A stretch of DNA of 64,000 nucleotides. Source: Brevibacillus fluminis. GTDB lineage: Bacteria; Bacillota; Bacilli; Brevibacillales; Brevibacillaceae. The notes under the pieces are model-generated. The model saw only the letters and a program-made list of their open reading frames with translations, was not told where the DNA came from and searched no databases. Positions within the stretch are counted from its first letter, which is position 1. Each line of letters opens with the position of its first letter. Below are positions 8,917-17,065 of the stretch, piece by piece. The stretch lies in NCBI RefSeq assembly GCF_003710825.1, contig NZ_RHHQ01000025.1, positions 62,001-126,000 of the forward strand. Direction: 5' to 3'. A program made the translations under genes and the position numbers.

Positions 8917-9993
8917 ATGAGGTCTCTTTTTTACCGTTTTCAGCTCGTCTGCATCGCGCTCTTGCTTGGCTGCAGTCCGAATGCGCAGCAACCCGCAAAT
9001 CAGCAATCGCATACACAAGAGCTGCACATCAGCCAAAGCGAGCCAGCGCGAAAACCCGGGATGATTGTGCTGGGCTGGAATGCGTTCGGTACAACGTCTA
9101 CCTATATTGAACAGGGCAGCATCGCCTGGAATATGAATGTTGTTTCTCCCCGCTGGTTTACGCTGAACAAAGACAACTTGGTCGCAGGAGAGGTCGATCC
9201 GAGCTATGTCGAATGGGCACACAAAGCAGGAAAGCAAGTGTGGGCGTTTTTTGGCAACAAATTCGATGCCGATCTCACCGATGACATTATCAGTAACAAA
9301 AAAAATCAGATAGAGATCGCCAACAAGCTGAAAAATGCGCTAGTCGACAACCAGGTCGACGGGCTTAATATTGATTTTGAGAACATCAAAGAAAAAAACC
9401 GGGATGATTATGTCGGATTCGTAGCAACCATCAAGCGAGCGCTGGCACCGCACAACATCGTCGTGACCGTCGACGTGACACGGACCAATCCAGACCCAGT
9501 ATGGTCGGGCAGCTTTGACCGCCGTGGATTGGGGAAGGTGGCAGATTACATCGTAATGATGGGCTATGACGAGGATTTGGGCGGGGGCGGAAAAGTTGGC
9601 TCTGTCGCTTCCTTGCCTTGGGTGGAAGAAGGCGTGCAGTTGCTGATTAAAGATGTTCCCGCCAAAAAGGTCATTCTCGCCACCCCGTTCTATACGCGTG
9701 AGTGGGTAACCGATCCAACCACTAACGGGACCAACAAGTTCGATCGAACCATGGTGGAGATGGAGCAGATCATCAAGGAAAAAGGCTTGCAAAAAAAATG
9801 GGACGACCGGGCCAAGCAAAACTATGTGGAATACATGGAAAAAGGGCTAAAGCATCAAATGTGGGTAGAAGACGAAGTGTCGATGAAACAGAGACTTGGA
9901 CTGGTCGACAAGTATGGGCTAAAAGGTGTCGCCGTTTGGGCAGTCGGGCTGGAAAAACCATCGATCTGGTCGGTTTTCGGCCTACCGAATTAA
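8917..9993 (+). CDS. GH18 family glycoside hydrolase, lipoprotein
   Basis: A 358-residue lipoprotein: the signal peptide MRSLFYRFQLVCIALLLGC ends in an LLGC lipobox (Cys19), so the enzyme is anchored to the outer face of the membrane. After a short linker the GH18 barrel begins at MIVLGWNAFGTT; the catalytic motif is DGLNIDFENI with Glu155 as acid. It lacks the N-terminal extra region of its secreted paralogue at 6089-7303 but matches it through most of the barrel. I prefer the ATG at 8917 over an upstream in-frame TTG (8893), because it gives a proper signal peptide. The gene ends in a strong terminator. Confidence 0.87.
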   Translation: MRSLFYRFQLVCIALLLGCSPNAQQPANQQSHTQELHISQSEPARKPGMIVLGWNAFGTTSTYIEQGSIAWNMNVVSPRWFTLNKDNLVAGEVDPSYVEWAHKAGKQVWAFFGNKFDADLTDDIISNKKNQIEIANKLKNALVDNQVDGLNIDFENIKEKNRDDYVGFVATIKRALAPHNIVVTVDVTRTNPDPVWSGSFDRRGLGKVADYIVMMGYDEDLGGGGKVGSVASLPWVEEGVQLLIKDVPAKKVILATPFYTREWVTDPTTNGTNKFDRTMVEMEQIIKEKGLQKKWDDRAKQNYVEYMEKGLKHQMWVEDEVSMKQRLGLVDKYGLKGVAVWAVGLEKPSIWSVFGLPN

Positions 9994-10005
9994 GCGGAAC
10001 CCACG

Positions 10006-10042
10006 AAAAAAACGCAGTCGCACAACAGCGATTGCGTTTTTT
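10006..10042 (+). terminator. Terminator after GH18 lipoprotein gene
   Basis: AAAAAACGCAGTCGC pairs with GCGATTGCGTTTTTT with one mismatch around a 6-nt loop. Confidence 0.9.
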
Positions 10043-10143
10043 ATTTGTACGTCTTCAAAGCAATATCGCAAGGGATGAGAAACGAATCGTTTCATTTGAT
10101 GGTAACATGGATCACAAATGCTACGAAAAAGGAGTGATTTTAC

Positions 10144-10644
10144 ATGAACGACATGGGCGTAATAGAAAGATACAAACACGATTTGCAAACGTATTCGCTT
10201 GAACAGATGAGGTATATACCCGAGCCCGGAAGCTGGTCCCTCGGCCAAATGTACAGCCATGTGATCCTCGTGGGGATGGAGTATCTCGACAATGTGGAAG
10301 CTTGCTCACAAGCAAAGGAGGAACAACCATTAGGCAAAACCAAGGGTGGCGAGCAGTTGTTTGCGCGTGGAGGTTTTCCGCCGATCAAAATCAAGCTGCC
10401 GGACGTACCAGAAAACACGCCAAGCAATACGGAAAGTAAAGAAGACCTCGCTGCCGGCCTTGATCGAGTACAGCAAAGGTTGATGGAATGGTGCGAAAAA
10501 GTCGGCGAAGTGAATCCGCGTGCAAAAGTCGAACACGGCGGGTTTGGCTGGTTGAATGCGCGGGAATGGTTCGATTTGGTCGAGATGCATTTTCGTCATC
10601 ATGGAAGGCAGAAGCAGGAATTGGAACAGAGATTAGGGTTGTGA
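10144..10644 (+). CDS. DinB family protein
   Basis: A 166-residue DinB/YfiT-like four-helix protein. SWSLGQMYSHVILVGMEYLD carries the first metal-ligand histidine, and EMHFRHHGRQKQEL supplies the C-terminal HxxxH-type pair. Members are metal-dependent; some are thiol transferases (bacillithiol or mycothiol), and most are uncharacterised. AAGGAG is well spaced from the ATG. It is monocistronic. A second DinB protein is at 31299-31796, only distantly similar. Confidence 0.82.
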   Translation: MNDMGVIERYKHDLQTYSLEQMRYIPEPGSWSLGQMYSHVILVGMEYLDNVEACSQAKEEQPLGKTKGGEQLFARGGFPPIKIKLPDVPENTPSNTESKEDLAAGLDRVQQRLMEWCEKVGEVNPRAKVEHGGFGWLNAREWFDLVEMHFRHHGRQKQELEQRLGL

Positions 10645-10666
10645 CCAAAAACGAGGCAAATGAAAG

Positions 10667-10717
10667 CAAAACCAGTCAGCACACGCACAATCAAGCGTGT
10701 TTTGGCTGGTTTTTTTA
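10667..10717 (+). terminator. Terminator after dinB-like gene
   Basis: AAAACCAGTCA pairs with TGGCTGGTTTT (a mostly matched outer stem), with an inner ACACGC/GCGTGT pairing, then a run of T. Confidence 0.8.
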
Positions 10718-10740
10718 TGGGTGTCAGATTTGGGGGAAAA

Positions 10741-10769
10741 TTGACTATTGTTTAATTATTTTATACATT
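10741..10769 (+). promoter_or_regulatory. Likely promoter of the amino-acid permease
   Basis: TTGACT (10741-10746) and TACATT (10764-10769) are separated by 17 bases, about 150 bases ahead of the permease start, leaving a leader of roughly 145 nt. Confidence 0.5.
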
Positions 10770-10819
10770 TGTTATCCTCACTAAAAAATATTACAATAAA
10801 CGAGTAATTCAGGAGAAAA

Positions 10820-10904
10820 GCTAGGTAGAAGACGTGAATCGGTGCAAACCAACTTGTGTAACCGTTTGCGTAGCTGTCCGAATTACAGGCAAACAAAGGA
10901 CCTG
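10820..10904 (+). promoter_or_regulatory. Structured leader with mutually exclusive stems
   Basis: GTTTGC (10864-10869) can pair with GCAAAC at 10844-10849 or with a second GCAAAC at 10889-10894. In the second state an inner CTGT/ACAG stem extends the helix; in that state CGGT/ACCG (10840-10843 with 10861-10864) can nearly close as well. AGGT (10823-10826) can pair with ACCT (10900-10903) to enclose the whole. I do not recognise a known riboswitch class. Confidence 0.45.
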
Positions 10905-10922
10905 AGAGGAAGGGGTACTGGA

Positions 10923-12311
10923 GTGGAAAACAATGAATTGAAAAGGGGTCTGAAAGCGCGTCATATTCAAATGATCGCTTTGGGCGGCACAATCGGTGTT
11001 GGGTTGTTTATGGGGTCTGCGAGCACGATCAAATGGACAGGTCCATCAGTCATGCTTGCGTACGCAATCGTCGGGATTTTTATCTTTCTCATCATGCGCG
11101 CGATGGGGGAAATGTTGTACCTCGAACCGAGCACGGGTTCATTTGCCACTTTTGGCCATAAGTATATCCATCCTTTAGCAGGATATGTCACAGCCTGGAG
11201 CAACTGGTTCCAGTGGGTAGTCGTCGGTATGTCCGAAATTATCGCCGTCGGCTCTTACATGAAGTACTGGTTTCCGGATTTGCCAGCCTGGATACCCGGC
11301 ATCATTGCGATGGTGATTCTCGGTGCAGCGAACTTATTTTCGGTAAAATCATTCGGTGAATTTGAATTTTGGTTTGCTATGGTAAAAATCGTCACGATCG
11401 TCTTAATGATCATCGCCGGACTTGGACTGATTTTCTTCGGAATTGGCAATGGGGGGCAAGCGATCGGAATCTCCAACCTGTGGGCGAATGGGGGCTTCTT
11501 TACAGGTGGCTGGAAAGGCTTTTTCTTTGCACTGTCACTCGTCATCGGGGCTTACCAGGGCGTTGAACTGATCGGTATTACGGCCGGTGAAGCGAAGGAC
11601 CCGCGGAAAACGTTGACCAATGCGATTCAAAGCATCATTTGGCGCATTTTGATTTTCTACATCGGCGCTATTTTCGTCATTGTAACCGTTTACCCATGGA
11701 ACCAGCTGCACGCGATCGGCAGCCCGTTTGTCGCTACCTTTGCGAAAATCGGGATTACCGCAGCTGCAGGGATCATTAACTTTGTGGTCATCACTGCTGC
11801 GATGTCCGGGTGTAACAGCGGTATTTACAGCGCGGGTCGCATGCTTTATACTTTGGGCGTGAATGGACAGGCGCCGAAAATCTTTACTAAGCTGTCGCAC
11901 AACGGCGTGCCATTGCTTGGGACGATCGGCGTAATTGTGGGATTAGGTATCGGTGTAATTTTGAGTTATCTGGCGCCGGAAAATCTGTTTGTGTATGTAT
12001 ACAGTGCAAGCGTGCTGCCAGGGATGGTACCATGGTTTGTCATTTTGATCAGTCAGATCCGATTCCGCAAAGAAAAAGCAGCCGAAATGGCGAGTCATCC
12101 ATTCAAAATGCCATTAACGCCTGTGACCAACTATGTCACGATCGCCTTTTTGCTGATGGTTCTGGTCGGGATGTGGATCAATGATGATACGCGTATTTCC
12201 TTGATTGCCGGAATCGTTTTCTTGGCTATTGTTGTGATCAGTTTTTATGCGTTAGGGGTTGGCAAGTCGAATCCCGATGGAGGAAAAACGGATCATTCGG
12301 CTCGCAAATAA
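10923..12311 (+). CDS. Amino acid permease (APC superfamily, AAT family)
   Basis: A 462-residue transporter with about twelve membrane segments. The opening NELKRGLKARHIQMIALGGT followed by IGVGLFMGSASTIKWTGPSV is diagnostic of the AAT branch (relatives of CycA, AnsP, AapA, LysP), which import amino acids with protons. The exact substrate cannot be fixed by eye. The start is GTG at 10923, with AGGAAGGGG upstream; no in-frame ATG is nearby. A long structured leader precedes it and a terminator follows, so it stands alone. Confidence 0.88.
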   Translation: MENNELKRGLKARHIQMIALGGTIGVGLFMGSASTIKWTGPSVMLAYAIVGIFIFLIMRAMGEMLYLEPSTGSFATFGHKYIHPLAGYVTAWSNWFQWVVVGMSEIIAVGSYMKYWFPDLPAWIPGIIAMVILGAANLFSVKSFGEFEFWFAMVKIVTIVLMIIAGLGLIFFGIGNGGQAIGISNLWANGGFFTGGWKGFFFALSLVIGAYQGVELIGITAGEAKDPRKTLTNAIQSIIWRILIFYIGAIFVIVTVYPWNQLHAIGSPFVATFAKIGITAAAGIINFVVITAAMSGCNSGIYSAGRMLYTLGVNGQAPKIFTKLSHNGVPLLGTIGVIVGLGIGVILSYLAPENLFVYVYSASVLPGMVPWFVILISQIRFRKEKAAEMASHPFKMPLTPVTNYVTIAFLLMVLVGMWINDDTRISLIAGIVFLAIVVISFYALGVGKSNPDGGKTDHSARK

Positions 12312-12320
12312 GTCTGATTT

Positions 12321-12361
12321 AAAAGATAGGGACACGTCTCGACGATGTCCCTATCTTTTTT
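12321..12361 (+). terminator. Terminator after permease
   Basis: AAAAGATAGGGACA pairs with TGTCCCTATCTTTT (14 bp), followed by T. It may also work for the convergent GNAT gene. Confidence 0.9.
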
Positions 12362-12387
12362 GCTGGAAAGCAAGTATTTTTTCCGTA

Positions 12388-12936
12388 TTAGCCATTGCGT
12401 CTGTAATTTTTTCGCAACAAGGCGAACATTAACAAATCATCATACCCGCCGGCAGTGTATTCATATTCCGCCAATAACCCTTCCTTCACGAAGCCCAATT
12501 TGCGCAGCACGGCCAATGAGCCGTTGTTGCGCGGGTCGACAACCGCTTGAATCCGATTGAATTTACAGACGGTGAAGCCGTATTGAATCATTTTTGTAAG
12601 CGCCTCGGTCATGATGCCTGTGCCCCAAAATTGTCGGGAAAGCTCATAGCCGATCTCCACTCGATTATGCTCGGCACTCCAATTTTGAAACCCGCACGTA
12701 CCAATGAGTTGACGGTTTCGATGCAAGGCGATCGCCCATCGAATTCCTGATCGGGTCCGATATTGCTTCTGATACCAGTCGATCTCGCGTTGAGCGCCCT
12801 CCTTGCTTGGTAAAGGCTCCATGCCATAGTATTTCGTAACCTCAGGGTCGGAAAGAATAGCATACAAGTCATCGGCGTCGCTTTGCATAACCTCGCGCAG
12901 CAAAAGCCGCGTTGTTTTCAAACGTGGAAAGCGCAT
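12388..12936 (-). CDS. GNAT acetyltransferase, RimJ/RimL-like
   Basis: A 182-residue GCN5-related acetyltransferase of the ribosomal-protein N-acetyltransferase type. LKTTRLLLREVMQSDADDLY is the family's usual beginning, RQFWGTGIMTEAL is the acetyl-CoA-binding loop and VDPRNNGSLAVLRKLGF is the motif B region. The acceptor is unknown. I place the start at 12936 (MRFPRL), with GGAGGG six bases upstream; the frame is open further upstream but without a ribosome site. Confidence 0.85.
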   Translation of the reverse strand: MRFPRLKTTRLLLREVMQSDADDLYAILSDPEVTKYYGMEPLPSKEGAQREIDWYQKQYRTRSGIRWAIALHRNRQLIGTCGFQNWSAEHNRVEIGYELSRQFWGTGIMTEALTKMIQYGFTVCKFNRIQAVVDPRNNGSLAVLRKLGFVKEGLLAEYEYTAGGYDDLLMFALLRKNYRRNG

Positions 12937-13104
12937 AAGATCCCTCCAACGGGTCGTCGAATCATAGTCATTCACTATGTTTATACGAGGCCACTTCGGG
13001 ATGTATTCGGCTAAAATAGGGGCGCACGCCCGAACACGTTCGCGAGGGCAGACGTTTCGATTCCTAAGGAGAGACACTGCTTCTGTGTTACGTCGTTTCG
13101 AAAT

Positions 13105-13126
13105 GAAAAAAGCCCCGAATCGGGGC
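13105..13126 (-). terminator. Terminator of the NUDIX fusion gene
   Basis: GCCCCGA-TTCGGGGC on the minus strand, followed by TTTTTTC, four bases beyond the stop. Confidence 0.88.
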
Positions 13127-13130
13127 AAAT

Positions 13131-13916
13131 TCATTGAAACTCGTGCTTGATTTCCACACGCTGCAGGAGCTGGTATGGCGTTACAGCAAACGCTTCATAC
13201 GGAATGTAGCTGGGCTCCATTGCATCGAGTATTCTTGTTTGAAGATGCGGTCGCGTCACGAGCTCGCCGGTCGTTTTCTTGGTGAGCTTGGTAAACATCG
13301 CCTCCGTGATTTCACCGGTTTGGACCCGCAGATCGCCAGACAAATAATCACCGCGAAAAACGACGCTGATGGTGCCAGTGGTCATGTTCTGATAAATCCC
13401 CGTAATCCCATACAGCCGAATTCGAATGCCGGTTTCCTCCATGATTTCGCGCAGGATCGCATCCTCCAATGTTTCGCTTTCCTCCAGCTGTCCGCCTGGC
13501 AACTCGAATGTGTCGGGCCGGTGCGCACTGCGGACGAGCAGCACCTCACCCTGTTCATTCGTAATGTAGCCGCTCACGGCTATGGTATGCTGTGGAGCTT
13601 GATAGGAACCGCTTGCCGCCGTTGAAAGCAAAAAATCTTGTTTGGCTTCCACATACAAGTCAGGAAGCTCATGGCGTTTTTGCTGTGCCTCTTGGTGCAG
13701 AGCGGAGTTGCGGATTGCATGTTCAATCGCTTCATAATGCGCCTTATCCCTGTATTCCCAGATGGCCACAACCTCGTCCTGTGCCTCATTGACCCAGCGT
13801 CCTACCAGTTTGGCACCATGCATGACCTGATTGGGGTACAAATACGTATGAAAAAAATCATGGAATCGGCCAGCTAGCTCCGGCTTGATTTTGTACGTTT
13901 TTCTTCTAAAGATCAA
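13131..13916 (-). CDS. NIPSNAP-like / NUDIX hydrolase fusion
   Basis: A 261-residue two-domain protein. The first 100 residues (RRKTYKIKPELAGRFHDFF, YPNQVMHGAKLVGRW, VVAIWEYRDKAHYEAIEHAI) look like a NIPSNAP/EthD-type dimeric alpha-beta barrel. The second part is a NUDIX hydrolase: GQLEESETLEDAILREIMEE TG matches GX5EX7REUXEEXGU, so it should cleave a nucleoside diphosphate-linked substrate with divalent metal. The start is probably the TTG at 13916, behind AGAGGAGG; an ATG at 13940 has no ribosome site. The pairing of these domains is unusual; the substrate is unknown. Confidence 0.8.
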   Translation of the reverse strand: MIFRRKTYKIKPELAGRFHDFFHTYLYPNQVMHGAKLVGRWVNEAQDEVVAIWEYRDKAHYEAIEHAIRNSALHQEAQQKRHELPDLYVEAKQDFLLSTAASGSYQAPQHTIAVSGYITNEQGEVLLVRSAHRPDTFELPGGQLEESETLEDAILREIMEETGIRIRLYGITGIYQNMTTGTISVVFRGDYLSGDLRVQTGEITEAMFTKLTKKTTGELVTRPHLQTRILDAMEPSYIPYEAFAVTPYQLLQRVEIKHEFQ

Positions 13917-14104
13917 CGGATTTCCTCCTCTGTGGTGCATGCTCTGACCAATTATTTTCGTGACTTGATTGAAAATTCCCTTTTTTGAGATTGTCCTTCT
14001 TTTGGAGGCTGTTGCATACAATCAGATCAGCGAAACGAAGGGCAAACGGCTATTTCGGAAGGAGAAGGTTACACTAGTAAGGTAAAAAGGAGGGCAGCCA
14101 GATC

Positions 14105-14668
14105 ATGAAACGTTCAACGATCGTCTGGATCGTCATCGCGGCGTTGGTGCTCATCGCGATTTTCTCGGCAATCAGCTCGTACAATGGTTTGATCACGCTG
14201 GACACAAACGTGGATAATAAATTTTCGCAGATTGATGTCAATTTGCAGCGTCGTGCGGACCTCATTCCGAATCTGGTCAATACGGTGAAAGGGTACGCTG
14301 CCCATGAAAAAGAAGTGATCACCGCGATCGCCAATGCGCGCAGCAATCTCGTCGGCGCCAGGACCCCTTCGGAAAAAGCGCAGGCGGACGCCCAACTTTC
14401 CGGTGCGTTGTCCCGACTCTTGGTAATTGTCGAAAACTACCCCAATTTGAAGGCGGACGCGCAGTTTGCCCGTCTGATGGACGAGTTGGCTGGAACGGAA
14501 AACCGGATATCAGTGGCGCGCAAAGATTACAATGATGCGGTTTCGGTCTATAACGTGAAAATACGCCGTTTTCCCACATCGATTTATGCATCGATGCTCG
14601 GATTTGAGAAAAAAGATTTCTTCAAGGCGGCGCCAGGAGCGGAAACGGCCCCTGAAGTGAAATTCTAA
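14105..14668 (+). CDS. lemA: LemA family protein
   Basis: A 187-residue LemA protein: one N-terminal membrane helix (about residues 6-24) and a long helical outside domain. NGLITLDTNVDNKFSQIDVN and LQRRADLIPNLVNTVKGYA are the signature. AAAGGAGG precedes the ATG. The stop overlaps the start of the TPM-domain gene (TAATG), so the two are translated together; LemA next to a TPM protein is a common bacterial pair of unclear, probably membrane-quality, role. Confidence 0.92.
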   Translation: MKRSTIVWIVIAALVLIAIFSAISSYNGLITLDTNVDNKFSQIDVNLQRRADLIPNLVNTVKGYAAHEKEVITAIANARSNLVGARTPSEKAQADAQLSGALSRLLVIVENYPNLKADAQFARLMDELAGTENRISVARKDYNDAVSVYNVKIRRFPTSIYASMLGFEKKDFFKAAPGAETAPEVKF

Positions 14669-15456
14669 TGATGAGCAGGCTCCGTTTATGCTTGGCTGCC
14701 GTAATTTTGTGGCTGGCGACATTCGTCCTAGCCAGCAACGCTATAGCACAGTCGTCTTCGCCCTATGGCGTCTATGTGGAAGACGGGGCCGGACTTTTGC
14801 AACCCCAAACCGCACAGCTCTTGTACCGCAATGCGATATGGATTCACCAGCAAACCGGCACAGCCCAGATCGGCGTAGTCATCGTGCCCACTATCGGTAA
14901 TACATCGTTGGAAGAATTCGCGGTCACCAAATTCCGCGAGCTCGGATTGGGAAGCAAGGAACGCAATGACGGTGTGATGCTATTGTACACGGCGAAAGAA
15001 AATCATGTCCGCATCGAAGTGGGCTATGGTCTCGAAGGCCGAATTCCAGACGGATTGGCCGGTGCGATTTTGGATCAATATTTTGTGCCGAACATGCAGG
15101 CCGGTGACCTCAATCGAGCTTTCATACAGACCCAAGGCGCGCTAATTCAACAGGTTGCTGCAGAATACGGTGTCGACACATCGGAAAAAACCGGAAACGG
15201 CGAGCTTCCACAGCCGCCTGATACCCGGAACGGCCAAGAACCAACCAATTTTCTAGCCAATGTACCCGGATTTGCCAAAATTCTCATCGTGATAGGGATC
15301 ATCCTGCTGATTTTCCTCGATTTCAAGTTTACCGGAGGAGCCCTGACATACGCTTTGCTCTCCATGGTACGGCGCGGCGGTTCCTCGGGTGGAGGAGGAT
15401 TCGGTGGCGGTCGTGGTGGTGGCGGGTCATCTGGCGGTGGAGGAGCCAGCAGGTGA
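14668..15456 (+). CDS. TPM domain protein (YgcG family)
   Basis: A 262-residue exported protein: signal peptide to about SNAIAQ, a TPM domain (YVEDGAGLLQPQTAQLLYRN, FRELGLGSKERNDGVMLLYT, VGYGLEGRIPDG), one membrane helix (AKILIVIGIILLIFLDF) and a cytoplasmic tail made almost only of Gly and Ser after GGSSGGGGFGGG. The Gly-rich tail is normal in this family. Coupled to lemA; some TPM domains are acid phosphatases in plants, but bacterial function is unknown. Confidence 0.9.
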   Translation: MMSRLRLCLAAVILWLATFVLASNAIAQSSSPYGVYVEDGAGLLQPQTAQLLYRNAIWIHQQTGTAQIGVVIVPTIGNTSLEEFAVTKFRELGLGSKERNDGVMLLYTAKENHVRIEVGYGLEGRIPDGLAGAILDQYFVPNMQAGDLNRAFIQTQGALIQQVAAEYGVDTSEKTGNGELPQPPDTRNGQEPTNFLANVPGFAKILIVIGIILLIFLDFKFTGGALTYALLSMVRRGGSSGGGGFGGGRGGGGSSGGGGASR

Positions 15457-15491
15457 TAAGTATAGCAACCCATTCAGCATGCGAAATAAAT

Positions 15492-15528
15492 GCTAAGCCC
15501 TCCATAGTGTCGGGTTTGGCTTTTTTTC
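15492..15528 (+). terminator. Terminator of lemA-TPM operon
   Basis: GCTAAGCCC pairs imperfectly (G-T pairs) with GGGTTTGGC, followed by seven T. Confidence 0.7.
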
Positions 15529-15563
15529 ATGCTTTTTGCTTCGCTTCCAAGCATTTACATACT

Positions 15564-15830
15564 TTAGTAGGCGTTGTACCCTTGTTTTTTCTGAAATAGT
15601 AGCGGACAGATTAGCGGTAGGATTCGTCCGCACCAAAAAATAAGCGGTAAAAATAACAGCACTACTTGGGGAACTTGGATGACGACGAATGCGTACAACA
15701 CTACAATTACGATCGCTTCCATACTAATCAGCAGCAAGGATCTCCGCGTGAAAACATCCTTATGAAATCCTATCTGCAGAACGCCTACAATTCCGAAGAG
15801 TATGAGCATCCACATCGCATTGAAGCTCAA
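15564..15830 (-). CDS. Small membrane protein, possibly N-terminally truncated
   Basis: About 88 residues from a TTG start, almost all hydrophobic, with three likely membrane helices (MLILFGIVGVLQIG, LLLISMEAIVIVVLYAFVVI, VVLLFLPLIFWCG). The frame remains open upstream to about 15950 and the reading there (NIIVYAGTITTLLINTYIII) is also membrane-like, so the gene probably began earlier and lost its start where a histidine-kinase fragment on the other strand begins. No ribosome site supports the TTG. Family unknown. Confidence 0.4.
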   Translation of the reverse strand: MSFNAMWMLILFGIVGVLQIGFHKDVFTRRSLLLISMEAIVIVVLYAFVVIQVPQVVLLFLPLIFWCGRILPLICPLLFQKKQGYNAY

Positions 15831-15936
15831 CGTTGTACAGAATAAATAAGAAATGATGATATAAGTGTTAATAAGTAGCGTCGTAATCGTCCCAGCGTAG
15901 ACAATGATATTTGGTCTGGTGCCCCACCTGCCTCTA

Positions 15937-16074
15937 ACCCATGGTGTTGGTCTATCTCAGGTGAGCACCCGTATGCAGAATACAGGCGGTAAAGTTGATT
16001 ACACAGTGAATAACAATACGTTTCAAATCGCGCTATCATGGCCAAAAGGGGTAAGGGAGGTAAGTACAGGGTGA
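15937..16074 (+). pseudogene. C-terminal remnant of a NarL-type sensor histidine kinase
   Basis: Bases 15937-16071 read THGVGLSQVSTRMQNTGGKV, then DYTVNNNTFQIALSWPKGVR and EVSTG, ending in TGA. GVGL-x-QV-x-R is the G2 box and end of a HATPase domain. Everything upstream (sensor, DHp, N box) is gone. The stop overlaps the start of a broken response regulator gene, the usual kinase-regulator order. Confidence 0.8.
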
Positions 16075-16720
16075 GTGAAAAGTATCGTATTGTGGTGCAG
16101 ATGATCAAACGCTGATTCGCAGCAGCTTGGTCATCGTGTTGGAAAATCAACACAATTTCGAGATCGCAGGTCAAGCTGTCAATGGACATGAGGCGATTGA
16201 ACTCGCCGCAGAGACTCAACCGAATCTGATTTTAATGGACATCCGAATGCCAGTGATGGACGGAATCGAAGCTACCCGGAGGATCCTTTCAGAGTTTCCT
16301 GACATCAAAATTGTCGTTTTGACAACCTTTGAAGAGGATGAATTGATCGAAAGCTGCATGTCTGCTGGAGCTGTCGGCTATTTACTCAAAGATTTGACAT
16401 CAGAAGAATTGATAAGCTCTGTTCGCTTGATTCGTGCCGGTGGGTCGATCATGCCCACTTCATATGTGAAGAGCTGGGGCAGGAAAATTGGATCGGAACC
16501 GGTACAACACAGAAAAGGCAAAGCTGACGTCGATTTAACCGAACGGGAACGCGAGGTGTTGCACCCGTTAATGGAAGGCTGCAGCAATAAAGAAATGGCA
16601 GGAAGAATGTATGTAAGCGAGTCTACGATAAAGAACCACCTCTCCAGTATATTTGCTAAAATGGAGGTTCGGGATCGTACGTAAGCGGTGATTTTTGCCA
16701 TCCTCAATGGTCTCGTTTAA
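16071..16720 (+). pseudogene. NarL/LiaR-type response regulator, frameshifted and truncated
   Basis: GTG at 16071 opens VSEKYRIVV, then the frame is lost near 16096-16100: one base seems missing before GCAGATGATCAA, which would read ADDQTLIRSS. The rest is a good receiver (LILMDIRMPVMDG, phosphorylation Asp) and a LuxR-type HTH (LTEREREVL, GCSNKEMAGRMYVSESTIKN). A second lesion turns the CAA expected in VRDRTQAVIF into TAA at 16682, followed by AVIFAILNGLV and the natural stop at 16718-16720. With the kinase fragment upstream, the whole two-component system is dead. Confidence 0.85.
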
Positions 16721-16750
16721 TTAATTTTCCTTGATGAAAGATAGCACAGT

Positions 16751-16806
16751 AAAAGCAGTGGCAGTCTAGGAGTTTTATGTCCCTAGTCCGTCACTGCTTT
16801 TTTTAA
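16751..16806 (+). terminator. Terminator after response regulator remnant
   Basis: AAAAGCAGTG pairs with CACTGCTTTT, with an inner CTAGG/CCTAG helix, followed by seven T. Confidence 0.85.
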
Positions 16807-16837
16807 AAGTCAATCGAATACATTTGATCATGTTGGC

Positions 16838-16866
16838 GGGGCCCTAAAAAAGGGACCTGTTTTTTT
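16838..16866 (+). terminator. Short hairpin plus T run ahead of the MlrC gene
   Basis: GG-G-CCCT pairs with AGGG-A-CC, followed by TGTTTTTTT. It lies about 200 bases before the MlrC-like start and after another terminator, so it might be a leader attenuator. The stem is short. Confidence 0.4.
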
Positions 16867-17065
16867 CATGGATAGACCTCCATTCTTTGGGTAATTTCGA
16901 AAAAATGGAAACATTTTGAAAAATAGTATTGTAGAAGATGGAAGTAAACAGTACAATCATTTTCAGGAGTATGCACTTCATTTTTTAATAGAATCTGAAG
17001 TAAAAACTTCTAGTTCTTTTGCATGTAAGCGTTTTAATTCTGACTTTGAAGGAGGTAATAGACAA

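Noticed and set aside
10820..10904. Permease leader as a cobalamin riboswitch because of GGTGCAAACC
   Set aside because: No B12 box or downstream GCCACTG-type core is present, and the gene is an amino-acid permease.
13131..14021. Longer NUDIX fusion protein starting at 14021 or 13940
   Set aside because: No ribosome site at either; AGAGGAGG fits the TTG at 13916.
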